This document shows, piece by piece, positions 1 to 8,995 of a stretch of 63,102 nucleotides of DNA. Under the pieces are notes generated by a model. It searched no databases. It was not told the origin of the DNA and was given only the letters and a program-made list of their open reading frames with translations. This DNA comes from Clostridia bacterium. GTDB lineage: Bacteria; Bacillota; Clostridia; Christensenellales; Borkfalkiaceae. Numbering within the stretch: the first letter of the stretch is position 1; every line of letters begins with the position of its first letter. The stretch lies in assembly GCA_017621155.1 (NCBI GenBank), contig JAGATP010000009.1, positions 1 to 63,102 on the forward strand, in the 5' to 3' direction. Position numbers and translations under genes: made by a program.

Positions 1-2
1 AT

Positions 3-1439
3 TACTTCGCCTACGGAACGGATGCGCACGACGCACTCAACAATATTTTGGCTGCAAAAGGCAAAACCGTAAGCGACGGTATGACAGAAGCGGGCGATGA
101 GACCCTTGCCTATAAGTGGACGAAATCCGGAAGCAACCCCGACGCCAACGTTTTCAAGACGAGCACCGATTACTTTGGAAAGGAAGGCACCGAAATCACC
201 AACCAACTTGAGTTTGCGGATGCAAGAACTTGGTTCGACGGATTCAAGTACCTCACGAGAAGCGATTGGACGGGTACGTTCCCTAAGACGCACGCTTCCC
301 TGACCGCGTCGGCAGAGCTCGAAAAGGAAATTCGGAAACAGCACGTCACCGATTATAAGGAAGGCGAATACACGATGCCTACCTTCGGAGCTACGCCCAC
401 TCTTCCCCTGATTGCCCTTCGCGGTGCGGATTATAACGACGAGCATTGGGAAACCCTTTTGGATCAATTGACGAAGGAAGAGGCAATCACCCTCGTCAGC
501 AAGGGCGGTTACGGTACGCCCGCAATCGATTCCGTCGTCTATCCCGGCACGACCGACAAGGACGGCCCTGCGGGTATCTCGGCTGAACTGATCGGCGGCG
601 TCAAGTGCATGGCGTATCCGGCAGAAGTCGTCATGGCGGCTACCTGGAACACCGAGCTCATGAACAAAGTCGGTAAGATGATCGGCGAAGAAGGCGTGCA
701 TAACGGCGTCCTCGGCTTTTATGCACCCGCTATGAACATGCATCGCACTCCCTTCGGCGGCAGAAACTTCGAGTACTACTCCGAAGACCCCTTCATCTCC
801 GGCGCGATCGGCGCGGCGGAAGTCGAGGGCATTCAATCCAAAGGCATGTTCACCTACATCAAGCACTTCGCTGTCAACGATCAGGATACCAACCGTAAGG
901 GCTTGAACACCTTCGCAAACGAGCAGACCATTCGTGAAATCTACTTCACGGCGTTTGAAATGTCCATCCGTAAGGGCGGAAGCAAAGCTTTGATGACCGC
1001 ACACAGCAGACTCGGGCCGCAGTGGACAGCAGGCTGTTCGGCAATCCTCAACGAGATTCTCCGCGGAGAGTGGGGCTTCATGGGACACGTCGTCACCGAC
1101 TACATCAATACGCCTACCTTCCAGTCCATGGTTCAGGCTGTCCTTGCAGGCAACGACCTTTGCATGAACACGAAGGACGCAAATAAGACGATCTACGATC
1201 CCTATCTCGACAATCCCTACGTCATGACAATGGTACGCAGAGCTTGCCACAACATCCTCTACACCGGCGTCAACAGCGCGGCGATGAACGGCATCACCCA
1301 GACGACGAAGGTCGTTCAAGTCATCCCGACTTGGCAAAAATGTCTGATCGCGCTTGACGTTGTCGTCGGCTTGCTGGCAGTCGCAGGCGTCGCTTGGATC
1401 GTCGTCCGCTGGCTGAAGTCCAAGAAGGACGAACAGTAA
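3..1439 (+). CDS. Glycoside hydrolase family 3, C-terminal part (start outside window)
   Basis: The frame is open to the left edge, so only the last 478 residues are visible. They form the catalytic barrel domain of a GH3 glycosidase: the KHFAVNDQD motif, an acid-rich FEYYSEDP loop (GRNFEYYSEDP), and GHVVTDY, whose Asp (codon 1098-1100) sits where GH3 enzymes keep the nucleophile. In ordinary GH3 enzymes the barrel is N-terminal; here it is C-terminal and is followed by one membrane helix (about 1340-1420) and a short Lys-rich tail. The domain-permuted order matches known rumen Clostridia enzymes and the paralogue at 40128-43199. It is probably a cell-surface beta-glycosidase; substrate cannot be told. 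Family confidence is high. Confidence 0.9.
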   Translation, partial: YFAYGTDAHDALNNILAAKGKTVSDGMTEAGDETLAYKWTKSGSNPDANVFKTSTDYFGKEGTEITNQLEFADARTWFDGFKYLTRSDWTGTFPKTHASLTASAELEKEIRKQHVTDYKEGEYTMPTFGATPTLPLIALRGADYNDEHWETLLDQLTKEEAITLVSKGGYGTPAIDSVVYPGTTDKDGPAGISAELIGGVKCMAYPAEVVMAATWNTELMNKVGKMIGEEGVHNGVLGFYAPAMNMHRTPFGGRNFEYYSEDPFISGAIGAAEVEGIQSKGMFTYIKHFAVNDQDTNRKGLNTFANEQTIREIYFTAFEMSIRKGGSKALMTAHSRLGPQWTAGCSAILNEILRGEWGFMGHVVTDYINTPTFQSMVQAVLAGNDLCMNTKDANKTIYDPYLDNPYVMTMVRRACHNILYTGVNSAAMNGITQTTKVVQVIPTWQKCLIALDVVVGLLAVAGVAWIVVRWLKSKKDEQ

Positions 1440-1504
1440 ATCCAAGAATAACGATGAGGAGATTCCCCTCCTCATGTCTGAGAAGATTTCCTCTTCACGA
1501 AAAA

Positions 1505-1535
1505 GGACGGCTCTCGCGAGCCGTCCTTTCTCTCT
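1505..1535 (+). terminator. Intrinsic terminator after GH3 gene
   Basis: A 9-bp GC-rich perfect stem (1505-1513 with 1518-1526, loop TCGC) is followed by a pyrimidine-rich run. A weaker hairpin (1454-1461 with 1468-1475) precedes it. Confidence 0.8.
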
Positions 1536-1560
1536 CCACGGTTGAAGCCCCACCTCACGA

Positions 1561-1596
1561 GAAAGAGCGGATCGCACGATCCGCTCTTTCTCTATT
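1561..1596. terminator. Second hairpin, 13-bp perfect stem
   Basis: 1561-1573 pairs perfectly with 1578-1590 around a GCAC loop, flanked by A-rich and T-rich tracts, so it could terminate from either side. Its flanks (CACGA...TTTCTCT) resemble those of the hairpin at 1505, as if one was copied from the other. Confidence 0.7.
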
Positions 1597-1661
1597 TGCT
1601 CTCCTTAACCAAAGCATTTCAAGAAGTATTTCAATTTGTTCTACAAAATAGAATCTATCCC

Positions 1662-2105
1662 CTAATACGCATACAGGATCAGTCTTGTCGGCATTGGGAA
1701 ATCAAATCTGAACGCAAGCTGGTAATCCATGCCTAAGCAACTTAGCCGCCGAACGGTTTCATACAGTGAGAATGAATCATCGCCGGACACAAAAATGATG
1801 AATCGCGATCTGTTTTGTTTTATCATGTTTTCCCCGCCTTTTAGAACGTCCAAAAACATAAACGGGACGCACATGTTTACCAAGCCAATGCTTTTATCTG
1901 CAAATAACCGATCCATCGTTGTTACAGAAACTTTTTATTACATCGCTGTACGAAAGCATCTTCATGCCGGCTCCTATTTTTGAAAAAAACTTTTTTGGAT
2001 CAAATCATCCAAAGACATCGTTTCCAAACAATCGCTGTACACATACGGAACCGAATTTTCGTCAAACGCTTTCTTGATGGTGCCCTGGCGATTTAAAACG
2101 ATCGT
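1662..2105 (-). pseudogene. Unrecognised remnant downstream of the glycosylation operon
   Basis: Two short open stretches on the minus strand look protein-like but do not form one gene. One runs from inside the 3' end of the 2062-3810 gene in another frame (reading IVLNRQGTIKKAFDE... to a stop near 1980). The other is an 84-codon frame from 1916 to 1662 containing FIIFVSGDDSFSLYETVRRL. Neither has a convincing ribosome site, and I do not recognise the family. Decay of one or two genes at the end of the operon would explain it; chance open frames are the alternative. No other gene is visible between 1440 and 2061. Confidence 0.25.
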
Positions 2106-3810
2106 TTTTTCGTTTTCGATAAAAGGAAACAGCGTAATAAGCACACGCACCGACGAGAGCCACGGGCGAAAGCACGTAAGAAACCGTCTGAATCGGCGTT
2201 CCGCAATAGCTGATCGTCATCGTCCCGTCCTTCTTTGCCGTCACTTCCATTCTGCCGTACCCGTCGTGTTCGACCGTAACCTCTTCCCCTTCGTTCTCCG
2301 CTCCATAGCCGAGATAGTATAAAAGGGGAATGCGGTAGGTCTCCCCCGCCTTTGCCTCAAAGCGAATGGTAAGAGAATTTTCCTCCCGCTCGTAATCGAC
2401 CTTCTTTCCCGTTTTCGTCCGCACGGAGAGATCGGACGTGGAGGCGACGTAGACGATCGGATTCCCTTTCCCGTCCGTTCCGTAACAGTCTTCATAGACG
2501 GGATACCACTCCCCTCCGCCGACGTAGGAATACAAATCCTTCGTGTCAAGGCTCGTCTTTCCCTCCGGCGGGAGGAAAATGCAATCAAACACAGCCGTAC
2601 CCGCAAGGAGAACGACGGAGAGCACAGTCGCAATCGCCTTTACGGGCAATTTTTTGGGGCTCAAGGAAAACTCCTCCAAAATGAGGGCGACGGAGAGTGC
2701 CGAGAGAGGCGCGGTCAGCATCAAAATGCGGGAAGGAAATTGAATGGCGTTGAAAATCGTGTTTTCGAAGAACTTCCACGGGAAGAGGGAAGAGGCGAGC
2801 AGCTGCGATAAGAGGACGGCGCCGATCATCAGATCGACGAAAAAGAGCCTTCTTCTGTTAGACTCCCCCTTGCGCACGAAAAAGCGAAGCAAAAAGGAGA
2901 GCGGAACGAGCATACCGATGCTGTACTCCACGACGCGGGACGTCAGCGGCGCGTCTCCCCCGCGAATAAAGATCGCGAGGATATAGGTCGCCTGCTGAGA
3001 GAGCTTTGCCCACGGGGAAACCGCCTGATAGAAATCCGTCGTGAAAAACTGTTCCGCAAAAGGGAAAAAGTAGGCGGAAGAGATGCCGAGATAGAGGACG
3101 ATCATAATCCCCACCTTCTTCCACCAGACGGGGCGAAGAATGCACTTCCGGAAACAGACGAGAACGATGACGACGAGTGCGATTCCCCAAAGGAATAGGC
3201 TGATGGTGTGGGAAAAGGTGATTCCCAGCACGCCGAGGAGAATGAGCCATGGTTTGGAAAAATCCTCCCGCAGCATGTTGTAAATTCCCAAAAGAAGAAG
3301 GGGCGAAAAACAAGCCGCCGAAGCTTGTCCCACCGCGTTCATATAGAAAAAAACGCTGTAGGTGTAGTTTCCCGCCAAGTAAAGCCCCCCCGCAACCACG
3401 GCGTAGAAGGTCTTTTTACAGATTTTTTTTGCAAACAGGTAGAAAAAGAACGTCCCCCCAAAGGAAAGAAGGAGGAGAAAACAGCAATACGCCAATCCGA
3501 GCTCCATACCGCAGAGCATCCAGGAAGCCGGAAGGTACAAAAAGAGATCGGGATAAAAGAGCGGCGAGGCATAGCCGTAGCCGTTTAAGGTATTCGGGTA
3601 AATTTTGACGGGGAACTGCCCGCCGCGAAGCCCGTCGCAAATGGACTGCAAGCGCATGAGGTGATAAGAAGTGTCCTGCCAAAGCTTCGTCCCGAGCAGA
3701 CAGCCGTCTTTAAAATAGGAAATAAAATTGACCGAATTTAACAGCAGGCAATAGCCAAAGAGAATGGCGGCGACGATTAAAAGCTCTTTGATCCGTTTAC
3801 TTCTCACCAT
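2062..3810 (-). CDS. PTPS-related multi-spanning membrane protein, GT-C-like (copy 3)
   Basis: A 582-residue protein with about eleven hydrophobic helices, then a non-membrane C-terminal region (about 415-545) and one last helix. Near residue 45 it has the hallmark of the PTPS-related membrane family (PF10131 type): QDTSYHLMRLQS, followed by GGQFPVKIYPN and GYGYASPLFYPDLFLY. The Asp in the first external loop is where GT-C glycosyltransferases keep their catalytic acid. With GtrA and a GtrB-like enzyme in the same operon, the likely role is transfer of a lipid-linked sugar outside the membrane. It overlaps the upstream paralogue by 14 bp, with GGAGG just before its ATG. Family call firm; transferase activity inferred. 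Confidence 0.8.
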   Translation of the reverse strand: MVRSKRIKELLIVAAILFGYCLLLNSVNFISYFKDGCLLGTKLWQDTSYHLMRLQSICDGLRGGQFPVKIYPNTLNGYGYASPLFYPDLFLYLPASWMLCGMELGLAYCCFLLLLSFGGTFFFYLFAKKICKKTFYAVVAGGLYLAGNYTYSVFFYMNAVGQASAACFSPLLLLGIYNMLREDFSKPWLILLGVLGITFSHTISLFLWGIALVVIVLVCFRKCILRPVWWKKVGIMIVLYLGISSAYFFPFAEQFFTTDFYQAVSPWAKLSQQATYILAIFIRGGDAPLTSRVVEYSIGMLVPLSFLLRFFVRKGESNRRRLFFVDLMIGAVLLSQLLASSLFPWKFFENTIFNAIQFPSRILMLTAPLSALSVALILEEFSLSPKKLPVKAIATVLSVVLLAGTAVFDCIFLPPEGKTSLDTKDLYSYVGGGEWYPVYEDCYGTDGKGNPIVYVASTSDLSVRTKTGKKVDYEREENSLTIRFEAKAGETYRIPLLYYLGYGAENEGEEVTVEHDGYGRMEVTAKKDGTMTISYCGTPIQTVSYVLSPVALVGACAYYAVSFYRKRKNDRFKSPGHHQESV

Positions 3811-5488
3811 AACGCCTCCACAGAAGACAGAAGGAGAGAACGGAGAGCGCGGACACGACGAGGGAAGCCGTTTGCAGAGGCGTTCCTTCGTAGGAAACCG
3901 TCACATTGCCGCCCTTTGCGAGGACGGAAACTCTGCCTTCCGAAGTGGGCTTGACTTCCAAAGCGTTGCCATTTTCATCCTTGGCGGCATAGCCCTTATA
4001 ATAAAGAAGGGGAAGTTCATACCAACCCTCCTCCGATTGGAAGGAGATCGCCGTGGAATGGGTCTTTCGGAAGAAGGAAACTTCCCCCTTTTCGCCCTTC
4101 ACCGTCTGTACCGTGAAAATTTGCCGATAATCCCCCATGTCCTGCGCCTCTTCATAGAGCGGAAGCCATTCGCCCGTGCCGATATATTCGTGAATGCGGG
4201 TCTCGTTCAAGTCAACCTCGTTCCAATCGGGAACGTAGACGAAGGAATAAACCCCGTTGACGGCAAAGATAGCCACGGCGAGGATGGTAAAGACGGGTTT
4301 GGGAAGTTTGAAAAGAGGACTGCGGCGAAGCTCCCTGACGATGAGCGCGATCGTCAAGGGCAACAGAAGCTGCGCAATCATCAAAAGCCGAAAGGGAAAC
4401 TGCATCACGGAGAGCACCGTCTCGTCGAGAAGATGCCAGGGGACGAGATCGGAGACGAGGAGCTGCAATCCCAAGATCACGCCGATGAGCGCGTAAAGTT
4501 TATTGAGCGTGCGCTTGTTTTCCTGCGTCCTTCGAATGAAGCAAACGAGAAAGAGGCACAAAAATCCCACGATTCCGACGGAAAAGCGAACGACGTACCG
4601 CCGAAGGAGCGGGTTTCCGTAGAAGAACAGATTGACAAAGGGAATGGCGTAGTCGGAGAGCTTCGCCCAGGCGACGGACTGCAAGAACTTCGCGGAGGCA
4701 AACTGTTCGAAGAGCGGGACGAAATAGCAGGCGGCAATGCCGAGGTAGAAGAGGAAAATAACGCCCACCTTCCCCCACCAACGAGGGTCGGGGAAGAGCT
4801 TTTTCGCATGAAGCAGGACGACGACGAGGAGAAACACCCCGTAGACAACGAGGCTGAGCGTGTGCGAAAAGGTGATGCCGAGCTCTGCGAGGAGCAAAAT
4901 CCAAGGCTTCGAGAAGTTCTCCTTTACCATATTGTAGACGCCGAGCAGGACGAGGGGCGCAAACGCCGCCGCGAGCGCCTGTCCGAGCCCCGCCATGTAG
5001 AGGGCAATCGCATACGTGTAATGCCCGCCCATAAACAGCGTTCCCGCGAAGAGCGCTCCCCCTTCGCCGAACAGCTTTTTGGCAAAGAGGTAGTAAAAGC
5101 ACCCCGAAGCAAAGAGCACGACGAAAATAAATATCGCGTAAGAGACCCCGAGCGGAACACCCAAAAAGGTGAGAAACGCGGGGAAATACAGAAACAAATC
5201 GGGATAAAAGAGGGGCGAGGCGTAGCCGTAGCCGCTCAGCGCGTCGGGATAGACCTTTACGGGAAACTGCCCGCCGCGCAGCCCGTCCGCAATGGAGAGA
5301 ATGCGATTGAGGTGATAGGACAAATCGTCTCTCCCCTGCAAGCAGCCTTTGCTCAGGGAGACGAAGAGCGGAATCGTCAAAAAGAGCGCAAAAACCCCAA
5401 GGAGGGCGAGCGAAAGAGCGCGACTCCTCTTGGGGCTGTCTTGAATCAGGGCAATCCTGTCTCGAATGGTTTGAATAAATGCGTTCAT
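3797..5488 (-). CDS. PTPS-related multi-spanning membrane protein, GT-C-like (copy 2)
   Basis: Paralogue of its neighbours, 563 residues from the ATG at 5488 (a GTG two codons upstream is possible). It shows the same plan: N-terminal helix, DDLSYHLNRILSIADG and GGQFPVKVYPD motif, repeated helices, an external C-terminal beta-rich part with YYKGYAAKDENG, and a final helix (SLVVSALSVLSFCLL). Its start overlaps by ATGA the stop of a deleted fourth copy at 5485-5768, so it is probably translationally coupled. The copies differ most in the central helices and external tail, which would fit different acceptor or sugar specificities. That last point is inference. Confidence 0.8.
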   Translation of the reverse strand: MNAFIQTIRDRIALIQDSPKRSRALSLALLGVFALFLTIPLFVSLSKGCLQGRDDLSYHLNRILSIADGLRGGQFPVKVYPDALSGYGYASPLFYPDLFLYFPAFLTFLGVPLGVSYAIFIFVVLFASGCFYYLFAKKLFGEGGALFAGTLFMGGHYTYAIALYMAGLGQALAAAFAPLVLLGVYNMVKENFSKPWILLLAELGITFSHTLSLVVYGVFLLVVVLLHAKKLFPDPRWWGKVGVIFLFYLGIAACYFVPLFEQFASAKFLQSVAWAKLSDYAIPFVNLFFYGNPLLRRYVVRFSVGIVGFLCLFLVCFIRRTQENKRTLNKLYALIGVILGLQLLVSDLVPWHLLDETVLSVMQFPFRLLMIAQLLLPLTIALIVRELRRSPLFKLPKPVFTILAVAIFAVNGVYSFVYVPDWNEVDLNETRIHEYIGTGEWLPLYEEAQDMGDYRQIFTVQTVKGEKGEVSFFRKTHSTAISFQSEEGWYELPLLYYKGYAAKDENGNALEVKPTSEGRVSVLAKGGNVTVSYEGTPLQTASLVVSALSVLSFCLLWRRYGEK

Positions 5489-5768
5489 GAACACCTGCGC
5501 CTTTTGATTTCCAACGCCAAAGCGCCTGCCCCCGCGAGAACGGCGCTCGCCGAGGACAAAATCAGAGAAAATGTTTGCAAAAAGGTTTCCTCATAGAAAA
5601 TTGTTACCTTTCCCTTTCGCCGCCCGTCTCCACAAGCACGCCGCTCGTTTCGTCCGCCGAAAGGGAGAGAGAAAGCTCCGTTCCGTCCCCCTTCTCCAAA
5701 ACCGCACGATACTCCTTATAATAGAGGATCAGATAAATCCGAACGGGAAATTGCCCGCCCTTCCCCAT
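5485..5768 (-). pseudogene. Internally deleted fourth PTPS-related paralogue
   Basis: Between two intact copies lies a frame starting MGKGGQFPVRIY, which is the conserved N-terminal motif of the family. It jumps directly to LILYYKEYRAVLEKGDGTE, the conserved C-terminal part, so roughly 1.3 kb is missing. A single-base shift near GGERER then leads into VTIFYEETFLQTFSLILSS and the typical last helix, ending in TGA at 5485. The remnant overlaps the 3' end of the gene at 5729-7426, whose unusual tail (...ETKWGRAGNFPFGFI) reads through it. It shows there were four tandem copies. Confidence 0.75.
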
Positions 5769-7426
5769 TTAGTTTCGAATGCGTTGATTTCCGTCTCATC
5801 AGTGCATGCCTCATTCTGTTTTCTGTGTAATAGGATAGCCAAAACGATACCTCCGACTGCCGAAAGGATGGAAACGACAAAGGAAGCCCTCTGCACGAGC
5901 GTCCCGCGATAGGACACCGTCACCGTTCCCCTCTCTCCGTTCGTCTTTACGATCATGCCGCTCACGTCGTCCGCAGCGACTTCGAGGGAAATCTCCGTCT
6001 GATCCGCACGGACGAGCTTCGCCTCGTAGCCTTTGTAATAGAAGAGCGCGACGCGATAGTCCCCACCCGTCGATTCGAAGGAGATTTCCACCGTGTTTTC
6101 CTCGCGCCGGTAGGAAACGGGATTCCCGTTTTCATCGAGGACGCCGACAAAGCCGCCGTCCTCTTCCTTCCAAGCGCCTCCCTGCTGGGGAATCCACTCC
6201 CCCGCGCCGACGTAATTGTAGTCGAAATCGACGGTATGGCGGGAGGGAATAAGATAAGACACGTTATAGACCAGCATGCAGACGATGAGAGCCGCCGAGA
6301 CGACGCCCACGCGCTTGGGAGAAACTGCAAGCTCCCGCACAAGCATGACCATATAAATCGCAAGGAGCGGACAGGCGAAGCTGTTGAAACGCCAAGGGAA
6401 TTGCATATTGGAAAAGAGGAAATTGAAGACCTTCCAGGGGAAAATCGCAAGCGTTAACACGACGAAGAAGACAGACCCCACAAGGAATTTATCCATGAGG
6501 CGCACGCGCTCCGCATTTTCGTCCGTCTTTTTGACGGCAAGGCGAAGGAGAATCGCAAGCATGGCGAACGGCCCGATGGCGTAACGGCTCGTAAAGAGAT
6601 CGGTCAAGCTGAGCGCCTGCGTATTCAGCCAGGGCTTTGCGTTGGAAAGGTTGAATTTCCCCGACAGGAACATCTCCGCGAGCGGGAAGAGATATGCCCC
6701 GCCGATGAGGACGTAAAAGCCGAAAATGACGCCGACCTTGATCCACCACTTTTTATTCGGGAAGAGGGTCTTTGCGTGCAAAAGAGTGTAAACGACGATG
6801 AGCCATGCGTCGAGGTAGAGGCTGATCGTGTGCGAATAGGTCGTACCGAGCACGCCGACAAGGAGAATCCAGGGCTTGGAGAAGTCCTCCTTCGTCATGT
6901 TGTAAAGCCCCAGAAAGACGACGGGCAAAAAGACGAGGGCGAGCGATTCGCCGATGGCGGCGCGGTTGATGATGTCCGCCGCGCTGTACTGAAGCACGAG
7001 ATACAGACAGGAAGAGAGAACCGACTGCCAGAAGGGCAAAAACTTCCTCGCAAAGAAGAACATGGCAACGCCCATACCGACGAAGATGCTCGTCATCAGA
7101 AGATAGAAGGAAAAGACGGTCGGCACGCCCAACACCGAGAGCAGGGCGAAGGGATAGAGAAAGAGATCGGGGTAAAAGACGGGAGAGGCGTACCCGTAGC
7201 CGTTTAAGACGTTGGGATAAATGTGCACGAAAAAGGAACCGCCCTTGATGCCGTCGGCAATCGATTGCAGTCTGTTGAGATGAAAGGAAATATCATCCAG
7301 GAAGAGGACGTTCCCGTCCCGCATATAGTCGATATAGCTGTAAAAAGCGCTAAAGAGCGAAATGCCCAGGATAAGCAGCACGAAAATCAGAATGCGCACG
7401 CTTTTTTTCTCAAACAGTTCCTTCAT
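5729..7426 (-). CDS. PTPS-related multi-spanning membrane protein, GT-C-like (copy 1)
   Basis: First of the tandem copies, 565 residues, beginning 6 bp after gtrA. It has the family motif LDDISFHLNRLQSIADG plus YPNVLNGYGYASPVFYPD and about eleven helices, then an external domain with LFYYKGYEAKLV and a last helix. After that helix the protein continues about 25 residues into sequence that belongs to the deleted copy at 5485-5768, so its native stop was probably lost in the deletion. AAGGA lies 10 nt before the ATG. Likely an extracytoplasmic glycosyltransferase working with the upstream flippase and lipid-sugar synthase. Confidence 0.8.
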   Translation of the reverse strand: MKELFEKKSVRILIFVLLILGISLFSAFYSYIDYMRDGNVLFLDDISFHLNRLQSIADGIKGGSFFVHIYPNVLNGYGYASPVFYPDLFLYPFALLSVLGVPTVFSFYLLMTSIFVGMGVAMFFFARKFLPFWQSVLSSCLYLVLQYSAADIINRAAIGESLALVFLPVVFLGLYNMTKEDFSKPWILLVGVLGTTYSHTISLYLDAWLIVVYTLLHAKTLFPNKKWWIKVGVIFGFYVLIGGAYLFPLAEMFLSGKFNLSNAKPWLNTQALSLTDLFTSRYAIGPFAMLAILLRLAVKKTDENAERVRLMDKFLVGSVFFVVLTLAIFPWKVFNFLFSNMQFPWRFNSFACPLLAIYMVMLVRELAVSPKRVGVVSAALIVCMLVYNVSYLIPSRHTVDFDYNYVGAGEWIPQQGGAWKEEDGGFVGVLDENGNPVSYRREENTVEISFESTGGDYRVALFYYKGYEAKLVRADQTEISLEVAADDVSGMIVKTNGERGTVTVSYRGTLVQRASFVVSILSAVGGIVLAILLHRKQNEACTDETEINAFETKWGRAGNFPFGFI

Positions 7427-7432
7427 AAATTT

Positions 7433-7912
7433 CTATCCTTCTTTTTTGTCATCCGTCTTCTTTTTGCGAAAAATCCAGAGCTTGCTCGCGATGTAATTCA
7501 AGACGATGACGATGACGTTGGAGACGACCTTCAACAGGAGATAGAGCCACTTGACCTTCCAGCCGAAGAGCTCCTGCGCCCAGGGCAGATCCTTCCAGCC
7601 CGTCCAATCGTAGAGCGCCTTCATGAAAAAGGCATCGATGAACATCGTGACCACCCTCGTTCCGAAGAACTCCGCCGCCTCTTTGAGCATGGCGACGCCG
7701 CGGTTTTTCGAGGAAAAGACCCAGATACGGTTGGTGACGTACGCGAAGATCATTGCCACGACGTTGGCGATGACGTTGGAAAGGAAGGTCTCGACAGAGA
7801 GCGCCACACAAAGGTACGAGACGACGATATTGACGAGGGTCGTCAAAATGCCGAAAAAGAGGTAAACGATTACCTCTTTGTATTTGATCCAAAGTTCGCT
7901 GAGCTTCGCCAT
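7433..7912 (-). CDS. GtrA-like flippase for lipid-linked sugar
   Basis: 159 residues with four hydrophobic helices in the GtrA pattern: an N-terminal VIVYLFFGILTTLVNIVVSY helix, then VTNRIWVFSSK after helix 2 and the closing NYIASKLWIFRKKK, both typical GtrA positions. GtrA proteins move undecaprenyl-phosphate-linked sugars to the outer face of the membrane. Its ATG shares one base with the TAA of the upstream glycosyltransferase (TAATG), so translation is coupled. Confidence 0.88.
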   Translation of the reverse strand: MAKLSELWIKYKEVIVYLFFGILTTLVNIVVSYLCVALSVETFLSNVIANVVAMIFAYVTNRIWVFSSKNRGVAMLKEAAEFFGTRVVTMFIDAFFMKALYDWTGWKDLPWAQELFGWKVKWLYLLLKVVSNVIVIVLNYIASKLWIFRKKKTDDKKEG

Positions 7913-8853
7913 TATTTTGCGTCCCTCCGATTGGTCTCACCGACGAGGTAATGCGGACGATGTTTGACTTCGCGATAGGTTTTGGAAAGGTATTTGCCGA
8001 TGATGCCGAGGCACAATAGCTGAATGCCGCCCAAGAAGAGGATGACGCAGATGGTGGAAGCCCATCCCCCCACCGAAGTATCGGGAACGACGAGGGCGCG
8101 AATGAACACAAACAAGAGCGCAATGAAGGAGATAACGGTCATAAATACGCCCAATCCCGACACAAAGGTCAAGGGAGCGTCCGAAAAGTCGATAAATCCG
8201 TCAATGGCATACTTAAAGAGCTTGGAAAAGCTCCACTTGGTCTTTCCCGCAACGCGCTCGATGTTTTCGTAGGGAAGCCATTTGGTGCGGAAGCCGATCC
8301 ACCCGAAAATCCCCTTCGAAAAGCGGCTCGACTCGCTCATGGAGACGATGGCGTCCACCATGGGACGGGTCATCAGGCGGAAGTCCCTTGCGCCGTCGAC
8401 GATGTCCGCATCCGAAATTTTATTGATGATTTTATAGAACATACGCGCAAAGAAAGAGCGGAGCTTGGGTTCTCCCTTTCTCGTAAAGCGCCTCGTCGCA
8501 ACGGAATCGTACTCTCCCGATTTGAGATATTCGACCATTTCGGGAAGAAGGGAAGGAGGATCCTGCATGTCGGCGTCCATGACGGCGACGTAGTCCCCCT
8601 TTGCATTGCAAAAACCGGCGTACATCGCCGCCTCTTTGCCGAAATTTCTGGAGAAAGAAATATAGGTAGCCCGCTTATCCTTTTCCGCAAAGGAACGGAG
8701 AAGTTCGAGCGTTTTATCTTTGGATCCGTCGTTGATGAAGAGGTACTCGAACTCGTACTCCTTCATCTCGTCCGCAACTTTTGTGACAGCCTCGTAGAAA
8801 AAAGGCAGTGCCTCCTCTTCGTTATAGCAAGGCACAATCAAAGAAATCAACAT
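7912..8853 (-). CDS. GtrB-like GT2 polyprenyl-phosphate glycosyltransferase
   Basis: 313 residues from the ATG at 8853, chosen because MLISLIVPCYNEEE begins the GT2 fold and AAGGAG stands 5 nt upstream. The GT-A domain (1-230) has NDGSKDKT, the DADMQDPP metal/nucleotide motif and RNFGKEAAMYAGF. Two C-terminal helices (about 230-300) fit GtrB/DPM1-type enzymes. These load glucose or mannose from a nucleotide sugar onto undecaprenyl phosphate on the cytoplasmic side. It is first in the operon with gtrA and the three GT-C-like genes. Sugar identity cannot be told. Confidence 0.9.
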   Translation of the reverse strand: MLISLIVPCYNEEEALPFFYEAVTKVADEMKEYEFEYLFINDGSKDKTLELLRSFAEKDKRATYISFSRNFGKEAAMYAGFCNAKGDYVAVMDADMQDPPSLLPEMVEYLKSGEYDSVATRRFTRKGEPKLRSFFARMFYKIINKISDADIVDGARDFRLMTRPMVDAIVSMSESSRFSKGIFGWIGFRTKWLPYENIERVAGKTKWSFSKLFKYAIDGFIDFSDAPLTFVSGLGVFMTVISFIALLFVFIRALVVPDTSVGGWASTICVILFLGGIQLLCLGIIGKYLSKTYREVKHRPHYLVGETNRRDAK

Positions 8854-8884
8854 TTGTGCTCCTTCTGGACAATTCTTTTTTCTC

Positions 8885-8913
8885 ATTATAGCACAGCAAA
8901 GCAAAAAAGACAA
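8885..8913 (-). promoter_or_regulatory. Promoter of the glycosylation operon
   Basis: TTGTCT (8908-8913), 17 bp, TATAAT (8885-8890), then a leader with a strong ribosome site before the ATG at 8853. The -35 overlaps the foot of the niaR terminator. Confidence 0.75.
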
Positions 8914-8932
8914 GTGTTTTCAAAAAACACCT
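8912..8932 (-). terminator. Terminator of the nad operon
   Basis: On the minus strand AGGTGTTTT pairs with AAAACACTT around a 3-nt loop and is followed by a run of T, downstream of niaR. A second TTTTTCCTGAAAA hairpin lies at about 8955-8980. Confidence 0.65.
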
Positions 8933-8995
8933 GCCATTTTTGTGTTTATTCGAGCGTGTTTTCAGGAAAAACACCCCCTGATTTTATGTTTTTTC

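Noticed and set aside
3764..5596. 610-codon open frame opposite the GT-C-like genes on the plus strand
   Set aside because: It is an antisense shadow of the well-supported minus-strand gene, rich in charged residues and without a ribosome site or known motif.
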